64,000 bases of DNA from Clostridium sp. chh4-2 (GTDB taxonomy: Bacteria > Bacillota > Clostridia > Lachnospirales > Lachnospiraceae). This document shows positions 52,909 through 62,480 of the stretch, one piece after another (positions within the stretch are counted from its first letter, which is position 1; every line of letters starts with the position of its first letter). Below the pieces are notes generated by a model, which saw only the letters and a program-made list of their open reading frames with translations, did no database searches and had not been told where the DNA came from. Location of the stretch: NCBI RefSeq assembly GCF_002899675.1, contig NZ_PKUU01000002.1, positions 286,708 to 350,707 of the forward strand, read 5' to 3'. The position numbers and the translations under genes were made by a program.

Positions 52909-52951
52909 AACGGGATTGCCGTTAAAAGCAGTTTAAATGGGAGGTGAAAAC

Positions 52952-53824
52952 ATGGCGGATCTTGTAAGCGTCTTATATTCCTGGCTGTCTTTTTTGCCAA
53001 GGATTACTAAGACGAATTTTCTGGAGATTGCAATTATTGCATTTCTGGTTTACGAAGTGCTGTTTTGGATAAAAAATACAAGAGCGTGGACACTGTTAAA
53101 GGGTCTTGTGGTTATTATGGCTTTTACTTTGTTTGCTGCCGTGTTGAGGCTGGATACAATCTTGTGGATATTGGAAAAGACAGCGACTATAGCGACGACA
53201 GCGCTGATTATTATATTTCAGCCGGAGCTTCGTAAGGCGCTTGAACAGCTGGGAAGTAAAAACCTGATTACCGGAATCTTATCCTTCGATGACGGGAAAG
53301 CGGATCTTGGCTTTACGGAAAAGACGGTGAATGAACTGGTAAAAGCGACATTTGAACTTGCGAAGGTTAAGACGGGAGCTTTGATGGTCATTGAACGGGG
53401 CGTTTCTTTAAAAGAGATTGAACGAACCGGAATTGAGATCAACGGACTGATCACCAGCCAGCTTTTGATTAATATTTTCGAACATAATACGCCTCTCCAC
53501 GATGGAGCGGTGGTGATTCGCGGCAACAGGATTGTGGCTGCTACCTGTTATCTTCCATTATCGGATAATACCAGCATCAGCAAGGCGCTGGGAACCAGGC
53601 ACAGGGCGGCAGTCGGAGTCAGTGAAGTGACCGACAGTCTTACAATTGTTGTATCGGAAGAAACGGGAAGAGTGAGCCTGGCCGAAGGCGGCGAACTGAG
53701 AAGGATTAATGATGCCGAGACTTTGAAAAAAGCGCTGGCTGGAATCGAACAGCAGGAAGAGAGCGGCAGTAGATTTAAGATTTGGAAGGGAAGGCTGAAG
53801 AATGAAAGAAAGGCTGACAAATAA
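52952..53824 (+). CDS. cdaA: Diadenylate cyclase CdaA
   Basis: Membrane diadenylate cyclase making c-di-AMP from two ATP, 290 aa. ATG 52952 follows GGGAGGTG. Three N-terminal helices (about residues 18-38, 43-62 and 67-87) precede the DisA_N-type catalytic domain. It shows HDGAVVI (the DGA motif near 190) and RHRAAVGVSE (the RHR motif near 222). CdaA acts with the regulator CdaR, encoded next with a 23-nt overlap. The product controls potassium and osmolyte balance and wall homeostasis in Firmicutes. In many Firmicutes glmM follows; here ptsH does. Confidence 0.96.
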   Translation: MADLVSVLYSWLSFLPRITKTNFLEIAIIAFLVYEVLFWIKNTRAWTLLKGLVVIMAFTLFAAVLRLDTILWILEKTATIATTALIIIFQPELRKALEQLGSKNLITGILSFDDGKADLGFTEKTVNELVKATFELAKVKTGALMVIERGVSLKEIERTGIEINGLITSQLLINIFEHNTPLHDGAVVIRGNRIVAATCYLPLSDNTSISKALGTRHRAAVGVSEVTDSLTIVVSEETGRVSLAEGGELRRINDAETLKKALAGIEQQEESGSRFKIWKGRLKNERKADK

Positions 53825-55121
53825 TCTGGGCTTAAAAGTTCTCTCTATATTTCTGGCCTTCTTCGTATGGCTGATTGTGGTAAATGTTTCAAACCCTGTG
53901 GTTCAGAGAAGCAAGGAAGTCACCGTTGATGTGATCAATGAAAATGTGCTTTCAGCAAAACAGCTCACTTATGAGATTGTGGGAAAAAGTAAGGTGACGG
54001 TTTCCTATGAAGTGAGAACGAGGGATGCGTATAAGATTTCCACATCGGATTTTCACGTTTACGCGGACTTGGCGGAGCTTTATGATGTGACTGGATCAAT
54101 ACCGCTTAAAATTGAAGTCACCAATGAGAGCGCCAGATCCTTGCTGGAAGGAACACCCACGACGAATCCTGTGGTTATCAGGGTTGAGACAGAGGGAATC
54201 CAGAGAAAACGATTTGATTTAAAAGCTAATATAACCGGAACCCAGGAATATGGGTATGCAGTCGGAACCGAAGTTCTGACCCCGGATTTTGTATATGTAA
54301 ATGGGCCGGAATCCCAGATTGGACAGATTAGTTCCATCGGAATTCCGATTGATATTGATAATGCAAACGCAGATGTAGAAGGAACGGCCAAGCCTGTCTT
54401 CTATGATGCAAACGGAAAAGAACTTGAACTTGGAGACAAAGTGACCCTGAGCCGGAATGAGATATCCTACCAGGTGCCGATATTGAAAGTGAAAAACCTG
54501 AATCTGGATTTTGAAATCCAGGGTGAAGTGGCAGAAGGGTACCGGTATACAGGGGCGGAAGCCTCGCTCAATAACGTGTCGGTTGTGGGACTCAAATCCG
54601 CGCTGGCATCCTACAGTACAATTGTAATTCCAAAAGAAGAACTGGATATTACAGGACTGACAGCGGACAAGACGGTTGAGGTAGATTTAACCAAATATCT
54701 GCCGGAAGGCATTATTATGATCGGCGACAATAAGACAGTGACCATTACTCTTAAAGTGGAGGCGCTGCAGAACCGGAATATCCGTCTGGATCTTTCGGAA
54801 GTGGCGAAGACCGGTGAATCAGAGGATAGGACTTATACGTACAGCAGAACATTTGTGGATGTTACGGTGCGCGGACTGTCGGAGGATCTGGACAGCCTGA
54901 CCGCGGCGGACTTAAATGCATCGCTGGATTTAGAGAACCTGACGGACGGAACACATGCGGGCATGATAACCTTCCAGACGGGAGCTGCCTATGAAGTGAT
55001 GTCTTACAGCGAATTTGATATTACTGTTTCGTCCAAGGATGGCGATGAAACACCGGAAGATGAAACGTCGGAAGGAAGTACCGAGTCTGAATCCACATCA
55101 ACAGCTCAAAATGAAGAATAA
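53802..55121 (+). CDS. cdaR: CdaR, YbbR-domain regulator of CdaA
   Basis: 439-aa membrane-anchored protein: short cytoplasmic start, one helix (KVLSIFLAFFVWLIVVNVS, residues about 10-28), then extracellular YbbR repeats (NPVVQRSKEV, IGIPIDID and similar patterns four times). The C-terminal tail is Glu/Ser/Thr-rich. CdaR binds CdaA and modulates c-di-AMP synthesis. Overlap with cdaA and orientation fit the known pair. Confidence 0.94.
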   Translation: MKERLTNNLGLKVLSIFLAFFVWLIVVNVSNPVVQRSKEVTVDVINENVLSAKQLTYEIVGKSKVTVSYEVRTRDAYKISTSDFHVYADLAELYDVTGSIPLKIEVTNESARSLLEGTPTTNPVVIRVETEGIQRKRFDLKANITGTQEYGYAVGTEVLTPDFVYVNGPESQIGQISSIGIPIDIDNANADVEGTAKPVFYDANGKELELGDKVTLSRNEISYQVPILKVKNLNLDFEIQGEVAEGYRYTGAEASLNNVSVVGLKSALASYSTIVIPKEELDITGLTADKTVEVDLTKYLPEGIIMIGDNKTVTITLKVEALQNRNIRLDLSEVAKTGESEDRTYTYSRTFVDVTVRGLSEDLDSLTAADLNASLDLENLTDGTHAGMITFQTGAAYEVMSYSEFDITVSSKDGDETPEDETSEGSTESESTSTAQNEE

Positions 55122-55201
55122 GGGCAGCGATTTCGCGCAGCCGCCGAATAACTGCGGATAACAAAATAACAGAATCAGATTGATGATTGGGGGATATATC
55201 T

Positions 55202-55465
55202 ATGGTAAGTGCAAAAGTTACAATTAAAAATCCTACAGGACTTCATTTAAGACCGGCAGGTATTCTCTGTAAAGAAGCTATGCAGTTTAAGAGTTCCGTA
55301 AACTTTAAGTTCAGAAACAGTACCAGCAACGCGAAGAGCGTTTTAAGCGTCCTCGGAGCGTGTGTGAAGAATGGCGATGAGATCGAGTTCGAATGCACCG
55401 GCGAGGATGAAGAGGCAGCATTGGCAGCTATGATTAAGGCAGTGGAAGACGGCCTTGGAGAGTAG
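55202..55465 (+). CDS. ptsH: Phosphocarrier protein HPr
   Basis: 87-aa PTS phosphocarrier. It carries GLHLRPAG with the phospho-accepting His15 and SNAKSVLSVLG around regulatory Ser46, so both PTS transfer and HPr-kinase regulation are possible. ATG 55202 follows TTGGGGGATA. It is followed 35 nt later by ptsI. A catabolite-repression-only Crh protein is excluded by the intact His15. Confidence 0.96.
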   Translation: MVSAKVTIKNPTGLHLRPAGILCKEAMQFKSSVNFKFRNSTSNAKSVLSVLGACVKNGDEIEFECTGEDEEAALAAMIKAVEDGLGE

Positions 55466-55500
55466 TTTTCAATAAATATAATTAATAAGGAGGACGCATT

Positions 55501-57213
55501 ATGTATAAGGGAACTAATGCATCAGAAGGAATTGGTATTGGAAAAGCAGCCATTATCAAGGAACAGGAACTGGTAATCACACCGGATAAGGTGGCCGACA
55601 CAGCTGCGGAGGTTGCGCGTTTTAAGGGGGCGCTTGACCAGACTATGCAGGAGACAAGCGAGTTGGCTGCAGATTTGGCAACCAGAGTGGGAGAGCAGGA
55701 AGCGGAGATCATGAACGGTCACCTGATGCTTCTGTCTGACCCAATGCTGACCGGAGAGATTGAAAATGCGATCACAGGGGAGAGTGTTTGCAGTGAATTT
55801 GCGATTGAAACGGTTTGTAATATGTATGCGGACATGTTCGCATCGATGGATGACGAACTGATGCAGCAGAGAGCAACCGATATGAGAGATATCAAAACCA
55901 GAATGCAGATGATTCTGAAGGGATTAAAAGCAGTTGATATATCTGCTCTTCCTGAAGGCAGCATTCTGGTAGCAAAGGATTTAACGCCTTCTATGACCGC
56001 CGGAATCAACCCTGATCACGTGGTTGGTATCGTGACGGAACTGGGCGGAAAAACATCCCACAGCGCGATCTTAGCCCGCGCTCTGGAAATCCCTGCCGTT
56101 GTGGCTGTGAATGGAATTCTGGAACAGATTAAAGACGGCGACCAGATCGTGCTGGACGGTTCAGAAGGATGTGTCTATGTGAACCCGGATGATGCGGTAG
56201 TTAAGGAATATGCTGCAAAAGGCGAGATATTCAGAAAAGAAAAAAAAGAGCTTGAACAGTATATTGGAAAACCATCGGTAACTAAGGATGGCGTTACCGT
56301 AGAGGTAGTGGCTAATATCGGACGTCCTGAGGATGTGGATAAAGTGCTTCAGTACGATGCGGAAGGCGTGGGCCTGTTCCGTACGGAATTCCTGTTTATG
56401 GACAGAAATGCAATGCCTACAGAGGAAGAGCAGTTTGAAGCTTATAAGAAAGTGGCCGCTGCACTCCAGGGCAAACCGGTTATTATCCGTACACTGGATA
56501 TCGGCGGAGATAAAGAGATTCCTTACATGGGACTTGAAAAAGATGAAAACCCATTCTTGGGATACCGTGCAATCCGTTTCTGTCTGGACAGAAAGGAAGA
56601 TATCTATAAACCTCAGCTGCGCGCCCTGCTGAGAGCCAGCGCATTTGGAAACATTAAAATCATGATTCCTATGGTTACCTGCATCGACGAATACAGAGAA
56701 GCCAAAGGATTGATTGAAGAGCTTAAAGCGGAATTAGACGGCAAAAATATTGCCTATAATAAAGAGATTCAGGTTGGTATTATGGTGGAGACGGCTGCAG
56801 CCTCTCTGATGGCAGACGTATTTGCAAAAGAGGTGGATTTCTTCAGTATCGGAACCAATGATCTTACCCAGTATACAATGTCTGTTGACCGCGGCAACGA
56901 TAAAGTATCTTATCTCTATTCCACCTTTAACCCGGCAGTACTTAGAAGCATCAAACACGTGATCAGCTGCGCAAGAGAAGCCGGCATCATGGTGGGCATG
57001 TGCGGAGAAGCCGCAGGCGACCCGATGATGATTCCGCTTCTGCTGGCATTTGGATTAAATGAGTTCAGTATGAGCGCATCATCTGTGCTGAGAGCCAGAA
57101 AGATGATCAGCGGTTACAGCATGGAAGAATTAAAGGCAGTGGCGGATAAGGCTATGAGCTTTGTGACCGCAAAAGAAGTAGAAGAATTTATGACAGAATT
57201 TGTCAGCAAATAA
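55501..57213 (+). CDS. ptsI: PTS enzyme I (phosphoenolpyruvate-protein phosphotransferase)
   Basis: 570-aa soluble enzyme that transfers phosphate from PEP to HPr. It has GGKTSHSAILAR (phospho-His near residue 187), VGLFRTEFLFMDR, and the PEP-binding region DFFSIGTNDLTQYT, with MCGEAAGDP near the C-terminus. AAGGAGG lies upstream. Length and motif order are normal. No PTS permease lies in the window. Confidence 0.97.
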   Translation: MYKGTNASEGIGIGKAAIIKEQELVITPDKVADTAAEVARFKGALDQTMQETSELAADLATRVGEQEAEIMNGHLMLLSDPMLTGEIENAITGESVCSEFAIETVCNMYADMFASMDDELMQQRATDMRDIKTRMQMILKGLKAVDISALPEGSILVAKDLTPSMTAGINPDHVVGIVTELGGKTSHSAILARALEIPAVVAVNGILEQIKDGDQIVLDGSEGCVYVNPDDAVVKEYAAKGEIFRKEKKELEQYIGKPSVTKDGVTVEVVANIGRPEDVDKVLQYDAEGVGLFRTEFLFMDRNAMPTEEEQFEAYKKVAAALQGKPVIIRTLDIGGDKEIPYMGLEKDENPFLGYRAIRFCLDRKEDIYKPQLRALLRASAFGNIKIMIPMVTCIDEYREAKGLIEELKAELDGKNIAYNKEIQVGIMVETAAASLMADVFAKEVDFFSIGTNDLTQYTMSVDRGNDKVSYLYSTFNPAVLRSIKHVISCAREAGIMVGMCGEAAGDPMMIPLLLAFGLNEFSMSASSVLRARKMISGYSMEELKAVADKAMSFVTAKEVEEFMTEFVSK

Positions 57214-57233
57214 ATATAAAGGATAAAGGCAGT

Positions 57234-58517
57234 ATGATTGTATATCTGATTTGTTTCGTTGCAAGCTTTATTTTGTCAAGGAGCGGACATTATTATATGT
57301 CGGGGGCGGCGCTGATGGCAGCAGCGCTGTTCCTCTATGCCTTGGATTACAGGCGGACGGGCAATCTGATACATCTGAGGGCATTGTTTTCCCTGTTCTG
57401 GGTTGGAGGACAGGGAGTTTCCTGTTTAAAGCTCAGTTCGTTGCAGACGGACTGGGCTTTTGAAACGTGGGCATGTTTTTTCGTGGCATTTGCAGGCTTT
57501 TGGATTACATTTGAGATTTTAGACAGAAAAAAACGGAGATACCGGGAATGGATTACCTATAGAAACCATACCATGAGAGCGAGGGCTGCCACCTTTGACT
57601 GCATGGTGGGAATTACGGTTTTGTCTTTGACGGCTTTTGTTGTGGAAGCGGTGGTGCTGGGATATGTGCCGTTTTTCCTTCGCGGAGTTCCGCATGCGTA
57701 TTCAGAATTTCATATTACCGGAGTTCACTATTTTACGGTTTCCTGTGTTCTGGTTCCGGCCCTGACTGTGATCTATTTTATGGGTGAGCGGGGGAGAGTG
57801 GACAGAAAAAAATGCGCCGCCATCTGGATTATGACGGCTGTTTCCCTGATAATACCGATTTTATGTGTATCCAGATTCCAGCTGATTCTGGCAGTGTTGC
57901 TGGCGGTGTTCACGTATATTTCCATTCAGGGAAGATTCCGTCTGATCCATGGAGTGATCCTGGTACTGATGATGGTTCCTCTGTATGTGATGCTGACCAT
58001 AGCCAGAAGTCATGATGTGACTTATCTCAACGGGATTTTTGAGATGAAAAACAGCAGCACACCGATCTTTATTACCCAGCCCTACATGTATATAGCAAAT
58101 AATTATGAGAATTTTAACTGCCTGGTAGAACAGCTGCCGGCTCATAGTTTGGGGCTTAAAATGCTGTTCCCGGTATGGGCGCTGACCGGGCTCAAGTTTC
58201 TCATACCTTCCCTGGTAAACTTTCCGATCTATGTGGATAAAGTGGAGCTGACTACAGTCACCCTGTTTTATGATTCCTATTATGATTTTGGAATCCTGGG
58301 AGTCCTGCTGTTTTCCTGCCTGTTAGGCCTTGTGGCTTTTCAGCTGATGAAGGCGCTGCCCAGGATGAAGAATCCGGCGGGATACTTATTGTATTCCCAG
58401 ATCGCCGCATACATGATGCTGTCGTTTTTTACCACCTGGTTCAGCAATCCGGCCACCTGGTTCTATCTGGCGGCAACCGCAGCAATTGCGCTGTACTGCT
58501 CCTGGAAAGGGCATTAA
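57234..58517 (+). CDS. O-antigen/oligosaccharide repeat-unit polymerase-like membrane protein
   Basis: 427 aa with about eleven hydrophobic segments and a larger outer loop near residues 265-330. The overall pattern (TVSCVLVPALTVIYF, FQLILAVLLAVFTYI, tail FSNPATWFYLAATAAIALY) resembles Wzy-type polymerases of surface polysaccharides; sequence in this family is weakly conserved. No glycosyltransferase genes surround it, so the role is uncertain. It begins 20 nt after ptsI and may be read through from it. Confidence 0.65.
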   Translation: MIVYLICFVASFILSRSGHYYMSGAALMAAALFLYALDYRRTGNLIHLRALFSLFWVGGQGVSCLKLSSLQTDWAFETWACFFVAFAGFWITFEILDRKKRRYREWITYRNHTMRARAATFDCMVGITVLSLTAFVVEAVVLGYVPFFLRGVPHAYSEFHITGVHYFTVSCVLVPALTVIYFMGERGRVDRKKCAAIWIMTAVSLIIPILCVSRFQLILAVLLAVFTYISIQGRFRLIHGVILVLMMVPLYVMLTIARSHDVTYLNGIFEMKNSSTPIFITQPYMYIANNYENFNCLVEQLPAHSLGLKMLFPVWALTGLKFLIPSLVNFPIYVDKVELTTVTLFYDSYYDFGILGVLLFSCLLGLVAFQLMKALPRMKNPAGYLLYSQIAAYMMLSFFTTWFSNPATWFYLAATAAIALYCSWKGH

Positions 58518-58543
58518 CCGGAAAATAATGGAATTGAAAGGGT

Positions 58544-58572
58544 GGACGGCCGGGAAACTGCGTGGTATGATA
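58544..58572 (+). promoter_or_regulatory. Putative promoter of the aminotransferase pair
   Basis: TGGACG (58544-58549) and TATGAT (58567-58572) are 17 bp apart, 38 nt before the start codon at 58610. Confidence 0.45.
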
Positions 58573-58609
58573 AGGAACAATAAAGACTTTATGAGGAGGA
58601 TGAGAAATC

Positions 58610-59797
58610 ATGATTTCAGAAAAGATGAAACCACTGGTGCAGAATAATTCTGCGATCAGAGCGATGTTTGAAGAAGGAAAGCGTCTGGCCGGTATCTATG
58701 GCGCAGAGAATGTATACGATTTCAGCCTTGGCAACCCCAACGTTCCGGCTCCGGAATGTGTAAAACAGGCGATTATTGATATTTTAAATGAGGAAGAATC
58801 CACATTTGTCCACGGATATATGAGCAATGCAGGATTTGAGGACGTGCGTACCACGATTGCAGACTCATTGAACCGCAGGTTTGGCACCAGCTTTCATGTG
58901 AACAATATTCTCATGACGGTAGGAGCGGCAAGCGGTCTCAATATTATCTTAAAGACTGTCTTAAATCCGGGCGATCAGGTCATCGCATTTGCGCCTTATT
59001 TTGTGGAATATGGCAGTTATGCGAGAAACTATGACGGCGAATTGGTTGTAATCTCCCCGAACACCGAGACATTTCAGCCTAATTTAACGGAATTTGAAGA
59101 AAAGATCAATGAAAAGACAAAAGCGGTGATCATAAATACGCCGAATAATCCGACCGGAGTTGTATACTCTGACGCCACGTTAACGAAGATCGGCGAGATT
59201 CTGGACCGTAAGGAAAAAGAGGTGGGACATCCCATTTTCCTGATCTCAGACGAACCGTACAGAGAGCTGGCATATGACGGGGTAGAAGTGCCTTACGTTA
59301 CAAAATACTACCATAATACGGTTGTCTGCTATTCTTACAGCAAGTCCCTTTCACTTCCCGGAGAGCGGATCGGCTATCTGGTGATTCCGGATGAGCTGAC
59401 GGACAGCGCCCAGGTATTTTCTGCGGCCACCATCGCAAACCGCGTGCTGGGAGCTGTTAATGCGCCTTCTCTGATGCAGAGGGTGATCATGCGCTGTGTG
59501 GATGCGGAAGTGGATTTGGCCGCTTATGATAAGAACCGGAATTTACTGTATAACGGATTAAGGGACTGTGGTTTTGAATGCATCAAGCCGGAAGGCGCAT
59601 TTTACCTGTTCGTAAAATCACCGGTGCCGGATGAAAAAGAATTCTGTGAAGTATGTAAGAAATACAATGTTTTAGTGGTTCCAGGCAGTTCGTTTGCCTG
59701 CCCCGGCTATGTAAGAATCGCTTACTGTGTATCTTATGACCAGATTGAACGCTCTCTGCCTGCATTTAAAAAGGTTGCGGAAGAATACGGATTATAG
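58610..59797 (+). CDS. PLP-dependent class I/II aminotransferase
   Basis: 395-aa aminotransferase of fold type I. It shows FSLGNPNVPAPE, the glycine turn VGAASGLNIIL, NTPNNPTGVVYS, DEPYRELAYD and the PLP-lysine motif SYSKSLSLPGERIGYL (Lys near 246). The closest general match is the aspartate/aromatic-type group; the amino donor is not known. GAGGAGG lies upstream. It is 15 nt ahead of hisC and likely in the same transcript. Confidence 0.93.
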   Translation: MISEKMKPLVQNNSAIRAMFEEGKRLAGIYGAENVYDFSLGNPNVPAPECVKQAIIDILNEEESTFVHGYMSNAGFEDVRTTIADSLNRRFGTSFHVNNILMTVGAASGLNIILKTVLNPGDQVIAFAPYFVEYGSYARNYDGELVVISPNTETFQPNLTEFEEKINEKTKAVIINTPNNPTGVVYSDATLTKIGEILDRKEKEVGHPIFLISDEPYRELAYDGVEVPYVTKYYHNTVVCYSYSKSLSLPGERIGYLVIPDELTDSAQVFSAATIANRVLGAVNAPSLMQRVIMRCVDAEVDLAAYDKNRNLLYNGLRDCGFECIKPEGAFYLFVKSPVPDEKEFCEVCKKYNVLVVPGSSFACPGYVRIAYCVSYDQIERSLPAFKKVAEEYGL

Positions 59798-59812
59798 GAC
59801 AGGAGGAAGCAG

Positions 59813-60874
59813 ATGAAAGCCTGGGAATCGAATATCCGAAGAGTGGTTCCATATGTTCCTGGTGACCAGCCTAAGGGAGATAAACTGATAAAATTAAATA
59901 CCAATGAAAATCCATATCCACCGGCTCCCGGAGTGCAGAAAGCGTTGAAAGAGATGGATTACGACCGCCTCCGCAAATATCCGGACCCGGCCTGTACCGT
60001 TTTGGTGGAAGAACTGGCCGGTTATTATCATGTAAATCCGGATCAGGTTTTTGTAGGGGTGGGTTCTGATGATGTATTGGCGATGGCTTTTCTTACATTT
60101 TTCAACTCTGAGAAACCTGTGCTGTTTCCTGACATCACCTATTCGTTTTATGATGTTTGGGCGGATTTATTTCAGATACCGTATGAAACGGCTGCGCTGG
60201 ATTTGGAATTTAACATCGTAAAAGAAGATTACTATAAGGAAAACGGCGGGGTGGTATTCCCAAACCCCAATGCGCCTACCGGAGTACTCATGCAGTTGGA
60301 TGATGTGAGGGATATCATTTCCCATAATCAGGATGTCATCGTTATTGTGGATGAAGCATATATTGATTTCGGAGGACAATCTGCTCTGCAGCTTTTGGAT
60401 GAATTCGATAATCTGCTGGTGGTTCAGACCTTCAGTAAATCCAGATCCATGGCGGGGATGAGAATCGGATATGCAATTGGGCATCCGGATCTGATTAAGG
60501 CGTTAAATGATGTGAAATATTCCTACAATTCCTATACCATGAACATGACGTCCCTGATATTAGGAGTGGAGGCCGTGAAAGACGACGATTATTTCCAAAA
60601 AACGCTTAAAAAAGTGATGGACACAAGAGAACGTGCAAAAGTGCGGTTAAAGGAACTGGGCTTTTCTTTCCCGGACTCCTATTCCAATTTCGTGTTCGCT
60701 TCCCATCAGACATGTCCGGCAGAGGAACTGTTTGAGGCTTTGAAGAAGGAACAGATTTACGTCCGGTATTTTAACAAGCCAAGGCTCAATAACTATTTGC
60801 GGATCAGCATTGGAACAGATGAGGAGATGGAGTGTCTCTATAAATTCCTGGAGAACTATTTAAAAAACAGGTAA
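59813..60874 (+). CDS. hisC: Histidinol-phosphate aminotransferase-like protein
   Basis: 353-aa aminotransferase. Motifs: KLNTNENPYPPAPGV, VGVGSDDVLAMAF, PNPNAPTG, VDEAYIDFG and the PLP-lysine TFSKSRSMAGMRIGYAI. These match HisC. It is outside any histidine operon, so it may also serve aromatic amino acids or another pathway. GACAGGAGG precedes the start. A probable terminator follows. Confidence 0.88.
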   Translation: MKAWESNIRRVVPYVPGDQPKGDKLIKLNTNENPYPPAPGVQKALKEMDYDRLRKYPDPACTVLVEELAGYYHVNPDQVFVGVGSDDVLAMAFLTFFNSEKPVLFPDITYSFYDVWADLFQIPYETAALDLEFNIVKEDYYKENGGVVFPNPNAPTGVLMQLDDVRDIISHNQDVIVIVDEAYIDFGGQSALQLLDEFDNLLVVQTFSKSRSMAGMRIGYAIGHPDLIKALNDVKYSYNSYTMNMTSLILGVEAVKDDDYFQKTLKKVMDTRERAKVRLKELGFSFPDSYSNFVFASHQTCPAEELFEALKKEQIYVRYFNKPRLNNYLRISIGTDEEMECLYKFLENYLKNR

Positions 60875-60913
60875 ATTGGTGTCGAAAAAGAGATTTTGTA
60901 TAAAACTTTAAGA

Positions 60914-60966
60914 TAAGGGGCTGGCGGACCGGCTGTATGAGACAAAGGCCTGCCGCCCTTTTTTAT
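60914..60966 (+). terminator. Probable terminator after hisC
   Basis: AAGGGGCTGGCGGACC pairs imperfectly with GGCCTGCCGCCCTT, followed by TTTTTA. The stem has bulges but high GC and a good T-run. Confidence 0.55.
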
Positions 60967-61066
60967 AGCCCGGTTCAAACGGAGTATTGGTATTATTTGG
61001 CAGATATGGGTAATAATCTGAAGAAATGACAGGAAATGTTTTGCGAAATTGTAACGTTTTCTTCAT

Positions 61067-61094
61067 TGAAAAGTAGTTAAGGTGTTGTATAATG
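61067..61094 (+). promoter_or_regulatory. Promoter of the AI-2E family gene
   Basis: TTGAAA (61067-61072) and a perfect TATAAT (61089-61094) with 16-bp spacing. The predicted leader to ATG 61145 is about 45 nt. Confidence 0.65.
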
Positions 61095-61144
61095 AACTTG
61101 AAAGAATTAATACGACAATAAATTTATATGGACAGGATGATAAG

Positions 61145-62266
61145 ATGGAGACTGTTAAACACTACGCCCGAGTAATATTAAATATCATAATACCGATGAT
61201 AACAATCTATCTGGTCTGTTTCTGGGGGCCTAAACTGCTTAAATTTTTTATGCCCTTTGTGATCGGATGGATCATAGCCATGATCGCCAATCCTTTGGTC
61301 CGTTTCCTGGAAAAACGGGTGAAGATTGTGAGAAAACTGAGTTCGGTCATAATTGTGGTGCTGGTGCTTGGACTGGTAATCGGAGCGCTTTATCTGATTA
61401 TATCGAAACTGATTGTAGAAGCGGCCAATTTCGCTAAAGATCTGCCCGCTTTATATGATACGGCCAGCAAGGAACTGCATCATGCATTTTTAAGAATGGA
61501 CCACCTGTTTATCCGCCTGCCCCAAGGGCTGCAGGAAAATTTGAATCAGTTTAGTGAAAATATAGGAGAGTATCTGAATCTGGCTGTGCAGAAGATCGCT
61601 TCCCCTACCGTCACGATGGCGGGCAATGTGGCGAAAGGCATTCCGGGAGCGCTGGTCAATTCGATTATTACGATTTTATCTTCCTATATGTTCATCGCTG
61701 AGCGGGATAAGATTGTGGAGTTCTGGAAAAAATATGCGCCCAAGGGAAGCACTAAATATGCCTCCCTGCTTAGAAATGATGTCAAACATCTGATCGGAGG
61801 ATATTTTGCGGCCCAGTTTAAGATCATGATTGTGGTTGCGTTTATTCTGTTTGCCGGATTTGTGGTTTTAGGTGTGAACTATGCATTTTTGCTGGCGTTG
61901 TTGATTGCGTTTCTGGACTTTCTGCCGGTATTTGGGACAGGAACCGCGCTGATTCCATGGGCGCTTATCAAACTGCTTTCCGGAGAATATGCATTTGCGG
62001 CCGGCCTTGGGCTTCTCTATGTGCTGACCCAGGTGGTGCGCCAGGTGATACAGCCCAAGATTGTGGGGGATACCATGGGGATTCCACCGCTTTGGACATT
62101 GTTTTTTTTGTATATCGGATTTAAGTTCAGCGGAATTGGCGGCATGATTCTGGCTGTTCCTGTAGGCATGCTGTTTTTAAGCCTGTATGAACACGGAGCT
62201 TTTGATTCCATGATTGACAATATCAGGATTTTAGTCCATGATATAGATGAATTCCGTAAAGGATAG
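61145..62266 (+). CDS. AI-2E family transporter/permease
   Basis: 373-aa polytopic membrane protein with about eight helices. ATG 61145 is preferred (GACAGGATGATAAG upstream); an in-frame ATG at 61092 overlaps the -10 element and can be excluded. Motifs of the family are FVIGWIIAMIANPLV near the N-terminus and FLDFLPVFGTGTALIPWALI and IQPKIVGDTMGIPPLWTL near the C-terminus. Members include sporulation protein YtvI and cation antiporters; the function here is open. Confidence 0.9.
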   Translation: METVKHYARVILNIIIPMITIYLVCFWGPKLLKFFMPFVIGWIIAMIANPLVRFLEKRVKIVRKLSSVIIVVLVLGLVIGALYLIISKLIVEAANFAKDLPALYDTASKELHHAFLRMDHLFIRLPQGLQENLNQFSENIGEYLNLAVQKIASPTVTMAGNVAKGIPGALVNSIITILSSYMFIAERDKIVEFWKKYAPKGSTKYASLLRNDVKHLIGGYFAAQFKIMIVVAFILFAGFVVLGVNYAFLLALLIAFLDFLPVFGTGTALIPWALIKLLSGEYAFAAGLGLLYVLTQVVRQVIQPKIVGDTMGIPPLWTLFFLYIGFKFSGIGGMILAVPVGMLFLSLYEHGAFDSMIDNIRILVHDIDEFRKG

Positions 62267-62270
62267 TTAT

Positions 62271-62447
62271 TATTCACGGCTCCGGGTCCTTCTGCGGTCC
62301 GGTTCCGGCAGTTTATACGGCCTTTCCAGTTCCGGTTTCGGGCATAAGCACTTCTAAACGTGCAGAATTGCTAATGCCTGCAAAGTCACAGGAAAGGCCG
62401 TATAAACCGCCGGAATCGGACCGCAGAGGGACCAGGAGCCGTGAATA
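62271..62447 (+). repeat. Long nested inverted repeat between AI-2E and MATE genes (second family)
   Basis: Arms 62271-62327 and 62391-62447 are complementary over 57 bp with four mismatches (TATTCACGGCTCC ... GGCCTTTCC). The 63-nt loop has a nested hairpin (GGCAT..GCAC with GTGC..ATGCC). Sequence is unrelated to the A/B palindromes. It begins 4 nt after a stop codon, as the A elements do. It could act as terminator structure, but no T-run follows. Confidence 0.85.
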
Positions 62448-62480
62448 GTAACAGAAGATAAAGGGAAAATAGGGGGATAT

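Noticed and set aside
52909..52951. c-di-AMP riboswitch ahead of cdaA
   Set aside because: The gap is only 43 bp and no ydaO-type structure is visible there or ahead of 51536.
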